Assembly (NCBI GenBank): GCA_002914845.1
Contig: JXTC01000115.1
Span: forward strand, 225,530 to 289,529
Origin: Trema orientale
Lineage: Eukaryota; Streptophyta; Magnoliopsida; Rosales; Cannabaceae
DNA: 64,000 nt
Reading direction: 5' to 3'
A program made the translations under genes and the position numbers. Shown one piece after another: positions 11,294 to 22,448 of the stretch (position 1 is the first letter of the stretch; each line of letters opens with the position of its first letter). The notes under the pieces are model-generated. The model ran no database searches, was not told the origin of the DNA, and saw only the letters and a list, made by a program, of their open reading frames with translations.

Positions 11294-14200
11294 ATAGAGG
11301 ACCGTATTTCAAAGCTTGAAGATGATGTCAGGTCCATTGTTAATGAACTAAAGACAATCGATATTGGTCAGAAGGAAATGCTCTGCCATGTAACGGAAAG
11401 CTTGGAGAAACTTCGCCAGCAAGGCCAAGGGAAAAGAGTAGCTCAAGAGGTGGGGAAAAATTCTGCGGTCAGACCGGGTGCAAAAACGACTCAAGCATCC
11501 CCTAGCAAGTGCACTAACTCGTTGAGTAATTTCATTCCGCGAATAGTAAAACTTGATTTTCCCAGGTATGAAGGGCGGGATGATCCTACTCTGTGGTTGT
11601 GTAAGGCTGATAAATATTTTATGTTGCACAACATTGCGGAAGCAGATCGAGTTACCTTAGCCTCTTTTTACTTGGAGGGGGAAGCTCAGCTATGGTTTCA
11701 AACATTTGAACAGGAGCTCATTTATGTGACGTGGGATGATTTCAAAGGAGGCCTCATTTCATGGTTTGGACCCAACCAATTCGACGACCCGTTCAGCGAA
11801 TTAATTAAGCTTAGACAAACAGGGGCGGTCTTAGACTATCAAAGTAGCTTCGAAAAATTGCTCTGTAAGGTGGGATCTCTAACTCAAGAAAGAAAGATTA
11901 GTTGTTTCATTACTGGCCTTAAAGATAGCATATGAACTAATGTTCAAGCTAACCGTCCTTCAACTTTAACAATGGCTATTGGGCTAGCAAAATTATTTGA
12001 AGCACGCGATCAAGCACGGCGACCACCAACATCAAATTCACGCTCCACCAATCCTTTGCGGACCATGTCAAGTTTCCAAGAGCGAGCTCAACCACACACA
12101 ACAACTGTAAAAAGGATGACATCTGATGAACTCAATGAAAGAAGGAAGAAGGGATTGTGCTTCCACTGTAATGATAAATACAGTCCGGGGCATAGCTGTA
12201 AGAAGCTTTTTATGATTGAAGCTAGCTGGGAAGAAGAGGATAATGATGTTGTCATGGAAGTTGAAGAAGAAGGGCCAGAAATTTCATTGCATACGATGGC
12301 AGGATTGCAAGCTCCAAAAACAATGAGGATACAAGGAGGACTCAAGGGACAGGTCGTAATTGCTCTAATAGATTCAGGGAGCACCCATGATTTTATCAGC
12401 GCACAAGTAGCATAGCAAGTGAATTTTCAACCAAATTGCAATGGAAAGCTGGAGGTGATGGTGGCATCAGGAGAGAAATTAGTAAGCCCAGGAAAGTGCT
12501 CTTGTGTACCCTTTAAACTTCAAAAAGTGTCATTTATGGTTGATTTCTTTATACTTCCATTAGAAGGGTATGACATTGTTCTGGGGACGCAGTGGTTACG
12601 AACATTAGGACCCATTCAATGGGACTTTGAGAAATTGCAAATGGAGTTTTCATGGGAAGGCAAGCAGGTTGTCTTACGGGGACTAACGGGCTCAAAACAC
12701 GTAAATGAGGTGGCTCCTTTACAAGTCTTGAACATTGACAACATGGAGAAGCCAAAAGAGGAACTACCCCAACAAATACATAAGCTTCTTGAGCAATATC
12801 CAGAAGTTTTGAAGGAACCCGTTGGATTACCTCCTCAATGTGATCAAGATCATCGCATCCCAATCTTTCCTGGTAGTGGACCTGTTGCAGTACGACCCTA
12901 TCGATATCCTCACTATCAGAAGAATGAAATTGAGAAGATCGTCAATGAATTACTATCTGCTGGGGTTATTCGCCAAAGCACAAGCCCTTACTCATCGCCG
13001 GTTTTACTTGTAAAGAAACACGATGGCTCGTGGCGAATGTGTATTGACTTTCGAGCCCTGAACAATATCACTGTAAAGGATAAATTTCCTATTCTGGTGA
13101 TTGACGAGTTGCTTGATGAATTAGCTGGTGCCCAATTTTTTACTAAATTGGATTTACGTTCAGGTTATCACTAAGTGAGAATGCATCCACAAGATATCGA
13201 GAAAACGGCTTTTCGAACTCACCAAGGACACTATGAGTTCTTGGTAATGCCGTTTAGGCTCACCAATGCACCTTCAACTTTTCAAGTACTAATGAATGAG
13301 GTATTTAAGAAATTCCTGCGTAAGTTTGTACTTGTATTCTTTGACGATATCTTGATTTATAGCAAGAATTGGCATGATCATATGGCTCATTTACAGCTAG
13401 TTTTTGATACTTTGAGAGCTAACCAACTTCGAGTTAAGCTTGAGAAATGCCAGTTTGGAAAAGAAGATGTACAATATTTGGGACATATAATCTCGAAGCA
13501 TGGAGTAGCTGTTGATCCCTCCAAAATTGAAGCAATGGTGTCGTGGCCAAAACCAACAAATCCGAAGGCTATGAGGGTTTTTCTTGGTCTCACTGGTTAT
13601 TACAGGACGTTTATACAAAATTACGGGAGAATAGCTTCACCTCTTACCAAAATGCTGCGAAAGAACTCTTTTGAGTGGTCTTCGGTAGCATAAGAAGCTT
13701 TTGAGCGACTCAAGTTGGTCATGACTCAGGCCCCAGTTTTATCCCTCCCTGATTTTTCAAAAATTTTCATAGTTGAGTGTGATGCTTCTGGTTCTGGTAT
13801 AGGTACCATCTTGTTGCAGGAAAGACCAATAGCCTATTTTAGTCATGCACTCCATGGAAAGACTCTTCTCTTGTCAATCTATGAGAAAGAAATTCTTGCA
13901 TTGATGTTGGCTGTTCAGAAGTGGAGGCCTTATCTTTTGAGAAGGAGATTCATCGTTCGAACTGACCATCAAAGCTTAAAGTATTTATGGTCCCAAAGAA
14001 TAGCTACAACCGCTCAACAATGGTGGTTATACAAGTTAATAGGATTTGATTTTTAGGTTGAGTATAAAAAAAGGTGTGATAATGTGGTGGCAGATACATT
14101 ATCTAAAAAGCATGAAGAACCTCCCAAGGGAAACTTGTTTGTTGTAACTCAGTTAGTACCACGTTGGCTGGAGGCAATCAGAGAAGAGGTAGCAACTAAT

Positions 14201-15642
14201 CTTACTTTGCAGGAACTACAAAAGAGAATTCAGCAAGATGAAGCAGTCGGGCCTTGGAAACTAGTTGAAGGTATTATTCTGTTCAAGGATCGAATTTACC
14301 TTACTAAGAATTCACAACTTTCTCCAGCAATTATTCAAGAATTCCATGGAAGTACTCATGAAGGATATGTGAAAACGCTCCAGCGAATTAAAGCCAATTT
14401 CTATTGGCAAGGAATGAGAAAACAAGTGAAGGATTTCATACGATGTTGTGATACTTGCCAACGGCATAAAACAGAGCACATGGCACCAGCTGGGTTGTTG
14501 CAGCCACTGCCCATTCCTTCTCAAATCTGGGAAGACATCTCTATGGATTTTGTTGAAGGATTACCTCCATCAAATGGCAAGACATCTATTTTAGTGGTTG
14601 TTGACAGACTATCGAATATGCACATTTTACCCCTCTGTCGCATCCATATACAGCTGTTGGAGTAGCTAGAATATTTTTTGATAATGTATTCAAGCTACAT
14701 GGGCTTCCAAAGTCAATAGTCTATGACAGGGATCCTACATTCACAAGTGCCTTTTGGAGGGAGCTGTTTCGCTTGAACGGAACTTCTTTCAATTTCAGTT
14801 CCAGCTACCATCCCCAGACTGACGGCCAAAGTGAAGTGGTCAACCGAACCTTGGAGATGTATCTTCGATGTTTCACTAGTTCAAGACCAAAGAGTGGCTG
14901 CGATGGTTGTCTTGGACGGAGTACTGTTACAATACAAGTTGGCACTCAACAGTTAAAAAAACACCATTTGAGATAGTTTATGGTCGAAGTCCTCCAAAAC
15001 TATTGAGTTATATCCCAGGTACTGCAAAAGTTGCTGCTGTTGAGCAAGAGCTAATTTCAAGAGACCAAATTCCTAGAGAGGTTCATGACTGTATTACTAA
15101 GGCACAAGCTAGAATGAAGAAGTTGTATGATGCCAAGCATAAAGAGAGACAATTTCAGGTAGGAGATTTCGTTTACTTGAAGCTTCAACCATATCGACAA
15201 ATGTCTATTGCTCTATGAAAAAATTATAAACTGTCAGCTCGATTTTATGGGCCCTTTGAGGTTCTTGGAAAAAATTGGAAAAGCAGCTTATAAGCTTAAG
15301 TTGCCTGCTACTTCACGTCTTCATCCAGTCTTTCATGTTTCTATGCTTAAAGAAAGGATTGGAGATGGGCGTTCTGTACTGTCAACTCTTCCCAATATGA
15401 GTCAAGATGATCAGCTTATTCCAACTCCACAAGCAGTTCTAGATCGAAGAGTTTGTAAAGGACACTCTGAAGTTTTAATCCACTGGAAGGGGTTGTCACC
15501 TGCGGAAGCAACTTGGGAAGATTGTCGGCTAATTCGTGAACGATGTCCAGACCTTATCCTCGAGGACGAGGATATTTCTAAGGGAGAGGGAGCTGTTACG
15601 AGTATGCAGGGGCATGAGCAAGACACATGGGATAATACTTGA
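11294..15642 (+). pseudogene. gypsy gag-pol polyprotein, multiple stops and frameshifts
   Basis: One reading frame continues from about 11294 to 14630 if stops are ignored. In order: gag core (FPRYEGRDDPTLWL, about 11560-11900); zinc knuckle CFHCNDKYSPGHSC (12158-12199); protease DSG (12371-12379); reverse transcriptase with FFDDIL (Asp pair 13343-13348); RNase H (ECDASGSGIG, 13770 on); integrase H-H-C-C zinc finger (DTCQRHK), and catalytic core with DFVEG, YDRDPTFTSAFW and NRTLEMY; last a chromodomain-like segment (VLIHWKGLSPAEATWED, about 15470). In-frame stops end at 11935, 12415, 13174, 13693, 14056 and 15218. The frame shifts near 14630, 14885 and 15262. The expected gag start codon reads ATA at 11294. 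No functional protein is possible. Confidence 0.93.
15580..15593 (+). other. Polypurine tract of the gypsy element
   Basis: AAGGGAGAGGGAGC immediately before the 3' LTR, the usual site for plus-strand priming. Confidence 0.8.
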
Positions 15643-15740
15643 AACACCAAGTCATTTACTAGTCAAGTGGTTGTTTCATCTCTTTCGGTGCTGTTTTCCA
15701 TTTTTCCTTGATTTTAGCAACTTATTGATTATTGTTAGGT
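15594..15740 (+). repeat. 3' LTR of the gypsy element, cut by a gap
   Basis: TGTTACGAGTATGCAGGGGC onward matches the 5' LTR with about 7 substitutions, then runs into undetermined bases. About 214 more bases would be needed to complete it. Confidence 0.9.
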
Positions 15741-16402
15741 NNNNNNNNNNNNNNNNNNNNNNNNNNNNNNNNNNNNNNNNNNNNNNNNNNNNNNNNNNNN
15801 NNNNNNNNNNNNNNNNNNNNNNNNNNNNNNNNNNNNNNNNNNNNNNNNNNNNNNNNNNNNNNNNNNNNNNNNNNNNNNNNNNNNNNNNNNNNNNNNNNNN
15901 NNNNNNNNNNNNNNNNNNNNNNNNNNNNNNNNNNNNNNNNNNNNNNNNNNNNNNNNNNNNNNNNNNNNNNNNNNNNNNNNNNNNNNNNNNNNNNNNNNNN
16001 NNNNNNNNNNNNNNNNNNNNNNNNNNNNNNNNNNNNNNNNNNNNNNNNNNNNNNNNNNNNNNNNNNNNNNNNNNNNNNNNNNNNNNNNNNNNNNNNNNNN
16101 NNNNNNNNNNNNNNNNNNNNNNNNNNNNNNNNNNNNNNNNNNNNNNNNNNNNNNNNNNNNNNNNNNNNNNNNNNNNNNNNNNNNNNNNNNNNNNNNNNNN
16201 NNNNNNNNNNNNNNNNNNNNNNNNNNNNNNNNNNNNNNNNNNNNNNNNNNNNNNNNNNNNNNNNNNNNNNNNNNNNNNNNNNNNNNNNNNNNNNNNNNNN
16301 NNNNNNNNNNNNNNNNNNNNNNNNNNNNNNNNNNNNNNNNNNNNNNNNNNNNNNNNNNNNNNNNNNNNNNNNNNNNNNNNNNNNNNNNNNNNNNNNNNNN
16401 NN
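15741..16402. other. Assembly gap (662 N)
   Basis: The run of N probably hides the rest of the 3' LTR and the promoter of the sHSP gene at 16413. Apparent long ORFs through it are artefacts. Confidence 0.98.
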
Positions 16403-16412
16403 AAAAAAAAAA

Positions 16413-16889
16413 ATGTCGATGATTCCAAATCCAAACTTCTTCGGGCGCCGACCCAACTTCGACCCGTTTTCCCACGATGTGTGGGACCCATTCGAGGGTT
16501 TCCCCAACTGGCCCACCCCTTCCCCGTTCGACCCAAGCCCCGGCTTCCCCGTCGCTCGGACCACGCAGATCGACTGGAGGGAGACGCCCACAGGGCACGT
16601 GTTCAAGACCGACGTGCCTGGACTGAGGAAGCAGGAGCTGAAGGTGGCGGTGGAGGAAGGGAGAGTCCTCAAGATCAGCGCCGAAGGGAAGCGCGCGCAC
16701 GAGGAGAGGACCGACGCGTGGCACCGCGTCGAGCGCAGCAGCGGCAAGTTCGAGAGGAGGATCCGGTTGCCCGAGAACGCCAAGGTGGAACAGCTCACGG
16801 CGGCGCTGGAGAATGGGGTCCTCACTGTGACCGTGCCCAAGGTGGTGCCCAGACAAACCGGTGTCCGGTCAATTGAGATTTCTGGTTAG
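16413..16889 (+). CDS. Class I small heat shock protein (17-18 kDa)
   Basis: A 158-residue ATP-independent chaperone of the HSP20 family, expected to form cytosolic oligomers that hold unfolding proteins during heat stress. The N-terminal arm begins [15 protein letters not shown] and carries [14 protein letters not shown], typical of cytosolic class I. The alpha-crystallin domain runs from about residue 53 ([19 protein letters not shown]) to about 145, with consensus [14 protein letters not shown]. The tail ends VRSIEISG, giving the I-x-I anchor. It is intronless and GC-rich, unlike the surrounding DNA, as usual for plant sHSP genes. The ATG follows an 11-base A-run that abuts the gap, so 5' UTR and promoter are unseen. 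It faces a second sHSP gene tail to tail at 18565-19038. Confidence 0.96.
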   Translation: MSMIPNPNFFGRRPNFDPFSHDVWDPFEGFPNWPTPSPFDPSPGFPVARTTQIDWRETPTGHVFKTDVPGLRKQELKVAVEEGRVLKISAEGKRAHEERTDAWHRVERSSGKFERRIRLPENAKVEQLTAALENGVLTVTVPKVVPRQTGVRSIEISG

Positions 16890-18564
16890 AGTCTGCTAAT
16901 TATGCTCATATAGTGAATAATTGAATTACGGGTTTTAATCAGTAAGGATCTAAATAAATGATAGTTGTTGTTTAACTTGTTTATGCTTTATGTTTGCTTA
17001 ATCGTGACTCTGTTTTCTTTTTATTTGAGCTTATGGTCATGTAAGATGTTTTGCTTGTTGAAAGTACTAAATGAATTGTGCTTTTAGTAATCAAGTGTAT
17101 GCTGGTAAAATTTGTTACTGATCAGATTTATCGTTGTCGTTTTGTATAATAGTGGAGAATATGAGTAGTAGGATTTTTTTTTTCTTTTATTGAAAGAAAA
17201 AAAAAAAAAAAAAAAAGTGGCTTGGAATATAAGATTTGCTTTTTTTTTGGGGGGATAAGATTATAAAAGACAGTGTACTGCTCAATTTATTCGGTAGGTC
17301 GTATAAAACAAACCTGTTTCGTCCTGTTCAAAATTATTCGATGGGTTTCTCTTCAAAAATGAGGGGAAAAAAAAAATTTATTCGATGGATATATGCTAAC
17401 TAGACAAGCACAATCCCGGCCCTACACCATGTGGCTCCACTGCAAGACGGGTGGGCTCGACTTTCTTTGTGCTAATTAATTATATTATTGGATAGGATAT
17501 ATGTTCGAAAATTATACAGGAAAATACCCTGAATCAAATTTATAGTTACCCTCTTGGAGAAAAGTTATTCGTGGTTACTACGCGATGCAATGTGAAAATT
17601 AAGAAGTGCCATTGCGTTCATTCATCCTAAATATCCTAAATGTCTTTCTAAAAATTGCTTTTGGCATTGCAAAACCATTTCGGCATTTCCTCTGTTTTCA
17701 GCGAGTTGCAAGAATTTGGGTCCATTTTTTACTCTGTCTAAATTTATTATTCAATTGAATATCGTAACTCGTAAACAAACTTATAGTACTCAACTATTTA
17801 TTCATCATGATACAGATATTCATTCCTAATAAATAACTGTACTTGAAAGGACTAGAACCGTCCATTAATGATTACTGGTTTATGAACCATCCAGAAGAAG
17901 TTCTACCCTGTATTCCTTCCTTCCAAAATTACCTTCTTGCGTTGTTAAAATTTTCTTTGAACACATGAAAGATTGCTTTTGCTTTTGCTTCTACTGGTGT
18001 CGATGCTTGGTTTATTATAAAGAATTTTGATAATCTTACTGTTACTTCCTTCTACGGAATTAGTGTCTTCAGACAAATTCGTTCCTGCTCTGTTTCAAAA
18101 GCAGAGCTTGTTTGTTTGAGAAATCGGTGGTTCGCTTCACTTGCTAGTGCTAGTAAATATATTAGTACTAACCCTAGTACCATTTTACTCTTTGTTAGCT
18201 TGGATCATTTTGTTTCAAATTATGGTATTGAAACTTTGAAAGTGATATGAATGCAAAATCGATAAGAGAAAAGAACCGACACGTATTCATTTTCAAGATG
18301 CATTTACATTGTAGTTCCTTCATTAAAAAACTTACATGGTCGTTCGTTCTTTTCAGACCTTTAACATACATATTCGTCTTTTATGACCAAAACGAAGGTT
18401 CATATACCTACGTCTTTTAGGACCAAAACGACTATCTTACATCACTCGCATGGACACCAACGAAAAAAAAAAAAAAAAACCACCAAACTAGACACACCGT
18501 ACTTTTTTACTTCAGAATATAAACACAACCAACAAAAACTCCACAGAAGCCCGAAGCAGAGAAA
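16890..18564. other. Intergenic region between the two sHSP genes
   Basis: Holds the 3' sides of both convergent genes. There is an AATAAATG near 16953, A- and T-runs at about 17170-17215, and no supported ORF. A phrase near 17880 (TATGAACCATCCAGAAGAAG) is nearly repeated near 21270, perhaps a worn transposon remnant. Confidence 0.6.
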
Positions 18565-19038
18565 TTAGCCAGTAATCTCAATCGGCTTAACTTCAGGCTG
18601 CTTCTCCTGCTCTTTGGGCACAAACACAGTGAGAACCCCATTCTCCATGCTAGCTCTGACCTGCTCAACCCTAGCGTTCTCCGGCAACCTGAACCTCCTC
18701 AGGAACTTGCCAGTGCTCCTCTCGACCCTATGCCACTTGTCAGTCTTCTCCTCCTGTTCTCGGGTCCTCTCACCGCTGATCTGGAGCACTCTGCCGTCTT
18801 CCACCTCGACCTTCACCTCTTCTTTCTTCAGCCCCGGAAGATCAGCTTTGAACACGTGTGCATCAGGGGTCTCCCTCCAGTCGATCCGAGCGTTGGCGAT
18901 GGCGGCTGTTTCCCTGGCGGAGGAGGGGACATTGGCCACGGAGGTGTTGAAAGGGATGCCCTCAAAGGGGTCCCATATGTCGAGCGAGAAGGGGTCGAAC
19001 ACGTTGCTTCTTCGGCCACCGAAGAGACTGAGAGCCAT
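18565..19038 (-). CDS. Class I small heat shock protein (HSP17-18 type)
   Basis: A 157-residue intronless HSP20. It starts [20 protein letters not shown], has the class I arm [11 protein letters not shown], an alpha-crystallin domain from [19 protein letters not shown] (about residue 52), consensus [14 protein letters not shown], and ends VKPIEITG (I-x-I). It resembles the usual 17-18 kDa cytosolic heat-inducible type more closely than the neighbour at 16413, whose N-terminal arm is Pro-rich. The two proteins share the crystallin core but differ in the arm, so this pair is an old duplication. The gene has a recognisable heat-shock promoter just upstream (19162-19245). Function as a cytosolic holdase is inferred from the family. 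Confidence 0.97.
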   Translation of the reverse strand: MALSLFGGRRSNVFDPFSLDIWDPFEGIPFNTSVANVPSSARETAAIANARIDWRETPDAHVFKADLPGLKKEEVKVEVEDGRVLQISGERTREQEEKTDKWHRVERSTGKFLRRFRLPENARVEQVRASMENGVLTVFVPKEQEKQPEVKPIEITG

Positions 19039-19161
19039 GTTAAAAGGGTTCGGTTTGGATTTGAACTGAAGCGACTAGCGAGAGTTTTGGATGTTTTTCT
19101 AAGAGAGGCCTTTCGAGATTTTGCTTCTGTGGTTTTCTTGACGAGCATGAGATGATGTATT

Positions 19162-19171
19162 CATATATAGT
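19162..19171 (-). promoter_or_regulatory. TATA box of the sHSP gene at 18565-19038
   Basis: CTATATATGA on the minus strand, about 125 bases upstream of the ATG, in a suitable place between the heat-shock elements and the 5' UTR. Confidence 0.7.
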
Positions 19172-19193
19172 ACGGTGGGGAAGAGTCTGGCTA

Positions 19194-19245
19194 CTTCGTG
19201 GCCCTTCGAAGATTTTCTCGGCAAAAGAGGTTTCTATAAATTTCT
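19194..19245 (-). promoter_or_regulatory. Heat-shock element cluster
   Basis: HSF binds alternating nGAAn and nTTCn pentamers. Plus-strand nTTCn units lie at 19194-19198, 19204-19208 and 19214-19218, exactly 10 bases apart, and again at 19231-19235 and 19241-19245, with imperfect GAA-type units between (AAGAT, ATAAA). The cluster lies 23-75 bases upstream of the TATA box on the gene's strand, a normal layout for plant sHSP promoters. Confidence 0.75.
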
Positions 19246-19364
19246 GTCACCTTCTCTATCATGCACGTGTCTTTACGCCGAAGCAAATATTCTTACTCTA
19301 TCGATTACGTGTCTGCTGACTGGGGATCCACTTTTGCTTTCTCTCTTTCATTTTTCTTTTGAGT

Positions 19365-19905
19365 TAATGGCACAGATGGTCCCTGAACAATCCAATTATG
19401 TGACAATTTAGTCCTCAAAATTTTAATTATTATAATTAAATTCTTAAACTTTTTAATAATTTAAAGAAATTTAGTCTTTGAACTATTTAATTGTAATATA
19501 TTGTTAAATTTTTTACGAAAAACACACGTAAAAAGTACGTTGTAGTATCTGAAACTGTATTTAAGAAAAAACAAACTGAATAAAATGATTTAGAGAGAGA
19601 AAAAAATATGTATTATTTATATTTTTTAGGATTTTTGGAGCTACAAATTTAGAGAAATTTTTTAGTAATTATTTATTTTTATACTTAAAATTCTCAAATT
19701 AACATTTTCAGATACTATAATATGCTACTCATGTATATTTTTTGGTCAAAAATTTAATAATTAATTATAATTTACAGTCCAAGAACAAAATTAATTCAAA
19801 TTACTATAAAGTCTAAAAGTTTAATTATTATAATTAGAATTTTGAAGATCAAATTGCTGCAAATTAGATAGGTCGGCACCATTTGTGCCGTAAACCCTGT
19901 TCTTT
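19365..19905. mobile_element. MITE-like element with about 150-base inverted ends
   Basis: The left end (TTAATGGCACAGATGGTCC ... ACAATTTAGTCCTC ... AATTATTATAATTAAA) pairs with the right end read backwards (TTTACGGCACAAATGGTGCC ... GCAATTTGATCTTC). The two arms align over about 150 bases with many mismatches. It lies upstream of the sHSP promoter and carries no ORF. Long inverted ends suggest a Mutator-like origin, but I could not find a 9-base target duplication. Confidence 0.7.
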
Positions 19906-20205
19906 TTTAACCAACTTTCAGTGTAAATGACTAGGGGATATGTTTCTTCATGATTTTTTTAACGAGACTGACAATCGGATATGTTCTCGAACTAGTTTAT
20001 TAAAATTTGAAGGTTGAATCATGTTTGGATATTGAAGGACGATAATCCTATACGTATGAAAAGCAGCCACAGACATTCCCGCGAGAAGATAAAAGTAAAA
20101 ATAAAAAGCCACAAATAAGAAAAAGGTCACATTTTCATGAGTAGTTTGGACCTTGATAGATGTAAGTCAGGCCGAAATGAATTCTTCAATCGCGCCATTT
20201 TTTTT

Positions 20206-21070
20206 AGGGCTTCTTTCAAAATTCCAGCCCAAAGTACCAAAATGAAAAATCTCGGGTCAAATTTTTAAAAAAGTCTCCGATTTATTTTCCAAAAAAAAAG
20301 GAAATTTACCCATTTTTGAAACTTATTTTCATAAATACTTATTTTTAATTCTTTTTCAAAAATACCCATTTTTATATTCCATATTTAATATGCAAAGTAT
20401 GAGTGGTCCACATTTACAATATAAATTTTCTCTATGAGGTACATATTTCATGTATAAAATATGAACTAAAACATATTTACATAAATATTTACTATGGTTT
20501 ACATTTTTCATTATAAATTTGACCTATGGTATATATTTTAAAATGTGTGCCAATTTTTAGTGTAATTTTTATTTATGAAATGTAAACCACGGCATATTTT
20601 ATGTGTAGAACAACGGTGGTCTATATTTCTCAAAAAATGGGTATTTATGAAATAAAAATAAAAAACAGGTATTTATGAAAATATGATTTTGAAAATGGAT
20701 ATTTATAAAATTTTCCCTTCAAAAAAATATTTCTAAAAAAGTTTTTTTAAATAAAAGTAACACTTTTAAGAAATATTTATAAAACTACCACTTTTTTTTT
20801 CAAAATTGATATTTTTCAATAGTACTCGAGGTAACCAATTAGGTTATTTGATGTAACAATCCTGTTACCTGAGGTAATCGGTCAAGTTACCTAAAGTAAT
20901 TTGATTGGTTACATCAAATATCTCATTAATTAATAAAAAAAGTGATACTTTCTTAAATAATTTTAAAAGTGATATTTTTCTAATTAAAATTCGAGATTTT
21001 TTTAAGCAATTTTAAAATCCGGGATTTTTCAATTTTTTTTTATAGAATTACCATAAGAAATCAAATTTCT
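20206..21070 (+). repeat. Dispersed repeat A, copy 3, interrupted
   Basis: Starts GGCTTCTTTCAAAATTCC and ends CCATAAGAAATCAAATTTC, like the copies at 7610 and 9106, with the GGTAACC/GGTTACC centre at about 20820-20920. Element B sits inside it (20300-20717), so B inserted after A. Confidence 0.7.
20300..20717. mobile_element. MITE-like element B nested in repeat A
   Basis: GGAAATTTACCCATTTTTGAAAC at the left pairs with the right end ending AAAATTTTCCC. Interior words (TGTGTAGAACA, AAATGTAAACCACGG) match the copy at 664. Both arms are present. Confidence 0.65.
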
Positions 21071-21529
21071 TTTTTTTTTTTTTTTTTTTTAAGAGGAGAT
21101 ATGGTTATCAATAAACTATGCATAGGATCAACTATCGTTGAGATATCTTTTAAGGACCAGTATAAAGTTTTAGTAGATAATCATAATTTTAATAACGGTA
21201 AAGTCATAATTTTAATAACGGTAGTCACAATTATGATGATAAATTTTAAGATAGTTCTAAAACAAATTGGGTATGAACTATCCTGAAGAAGTTCTACCTG
21301 ATTAATATAGTCACAATTTGTTTATAACATAATATAGTCACAATTTGTTTTAATCGGTTTTATATTATTGTATAACAATTCTTATCCAGAGTTTATATTA
21401 TATTAGATATAGTAAAACTGATATACATATTTTGGAATTGATAAACTTAGTCATTTTCTGTTAAACAAAAGCTATTAAATTTATTAAAAGAAAGAGTGAA
21501 AACGGCCATTTCACTGAGAGCATTTTGTT
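21071..21529. other. Non-coding spacer between inverted copies of repeat A
   Basis: A T-run at 21069-21090, a short tandem (CATAATTTTAATAACGGTA, near 21181-21225) and a duplicated ATAATATAGTCACAATTTG. The 61-codon ORF at 21101 looks like chance. Confidence 0.55.
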
Positions 21530-21965
21530 TTAGAGGAAATTTGATTTTTTATGGTAATTTTTCAAAAAACAAAAATAGAAAAATCCCGGATTTTGAATTT
21601 TGAAATTGTTTGAAAAAATCTCAGATTTTAATTAGAAAAATATCACTTTTAAAAATATTTAGACAAATGTCACTTTTTTTATTAATTGTTGAGGTAACAG
21701 ATTGAGTTAACGGAGATATCTTGATCGGTTACTTCAGGTAATTAGATTAGTTACCCCAAGTAACTCAACTATTTACCTCGAGCACCATTGAAAAATACCA
21801 ATTTTAAGGAAAAAGTAGTATCTTTCTAAATATTTATTAAAAGCGTTACTTTTCTAAAATATTTTAAAAAGTGATATTTTTTTAAGTCAACCCGATTTTT
21901 CAAGAAAGTTTACCCCTTCCAAGAGTTTTCAATTTTTGTACTTTGACCCTGGATTTTTGTAAAAA
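21530..21965 (-). repeat. Dispersed repeat A, copy 4 (inverted)
   Basis: Reverse-complement of the repeat A layout: it begins GGAAATTTGATTTTTTATGG and has the GGTTACTTCAGG/AGTTACCCC centre at about 21690-21780. With copy 3 it forms an inverted pair about 460 bases apart, which could give a hairpin transcript. Confidence 0.65.
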
Positions 21966-22124
21966 CCCTTTTGTTTTATCCCTATCTTAAGAGAAAAGGT
22001 TTAGAACTCTGGTCCTTAGTCCTAGATTTGGATTAGAAAGGAATAGGGAAATGGAACTACATATATAGTAGTGCTTTGGGGGTAAACGACTAGTTTAGAA
22101 GTATTTTAAAAAACGACTCGGAAA

Positions 22125-22430
22125 GATTAGAGAAAAAGGTTAAGTAGACAATTACCACTTTATTTAAATGTTTAACTAAATTTACCACCACTATTAGATT
22201 CTACCACTTTTGAGAGAGAATTAGTCAAGAATCTATCAAGAATTTTTCAAAAATCAGTCAAGAATCTATCAAGAATTTGTCATGTTTACCACTGACGTCA
22301 AGAATCTATCAAGAATCTGTCAAGATTATTAAGAATTCGTCAAGAATTCATCAAGAATTTATTTTAAAAAGTGGTATGGTGGTAGATTTAATTAATGAGG
22401 GAAAAAAAGTGGTATTCGCTTAATTTATTC
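22125..22430. mobile_element. Foldback-like element with internal TCAAGAATC array
   Basis: Arms rich in TACCACTTT and TTTACCACCA (left) and AAAAAGTGGTATGGTGG (right) pair as imperfect inverted repeats of about 65 bases. Between them lies a degenerate direct array of TCAAGAATCTA / TCAAGAATTTG units (about 22224-22360). No ORF. Confidence 0.6.
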
Positions 22431-22448
22431 GAGAAAAAGATAGGGATT

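Larger units (their letters stand above)
10912..15740 (+). mobile_element. Ty3/gypsy chromodomain LTR retrotransposon, dead
   Basis: Both element ends are recognisable: a 361-base 5' LTR bounded by TGTTAC...GTAACA, a tRNA-iMet primer site, gag-protease-RT-RNase H-integrase-chromodomain in that order, a purine tract and the first 147 bases of the 3' LTR. The remainder of the 3' LTR and its flank lie in the gap that starts at 15741. By eye the two LTRs differ at about 7 of 147 positions. The order, the terminal chromodomain-like segment, the short LTR and an expected length near 5 kb fit a small chromovirus (Reina-like). That clade label is inference; a tree of the reverse transcriptase would settle it. 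Confidence 0.92.

Noticed and set aside
15536..16889. Long ORFs (286-446 codons) across the region on both strands
   Set aside because: They exist only because the 662 N have no stops. The real coding part is the sHSP from 16413 in one frame.
18614..19155. Plus-strand ORFs over the second sHSP gene
   Set aside because: Shadow frames of a GC-rich coding region; the minus-strand HSP20 product is unambiguous.
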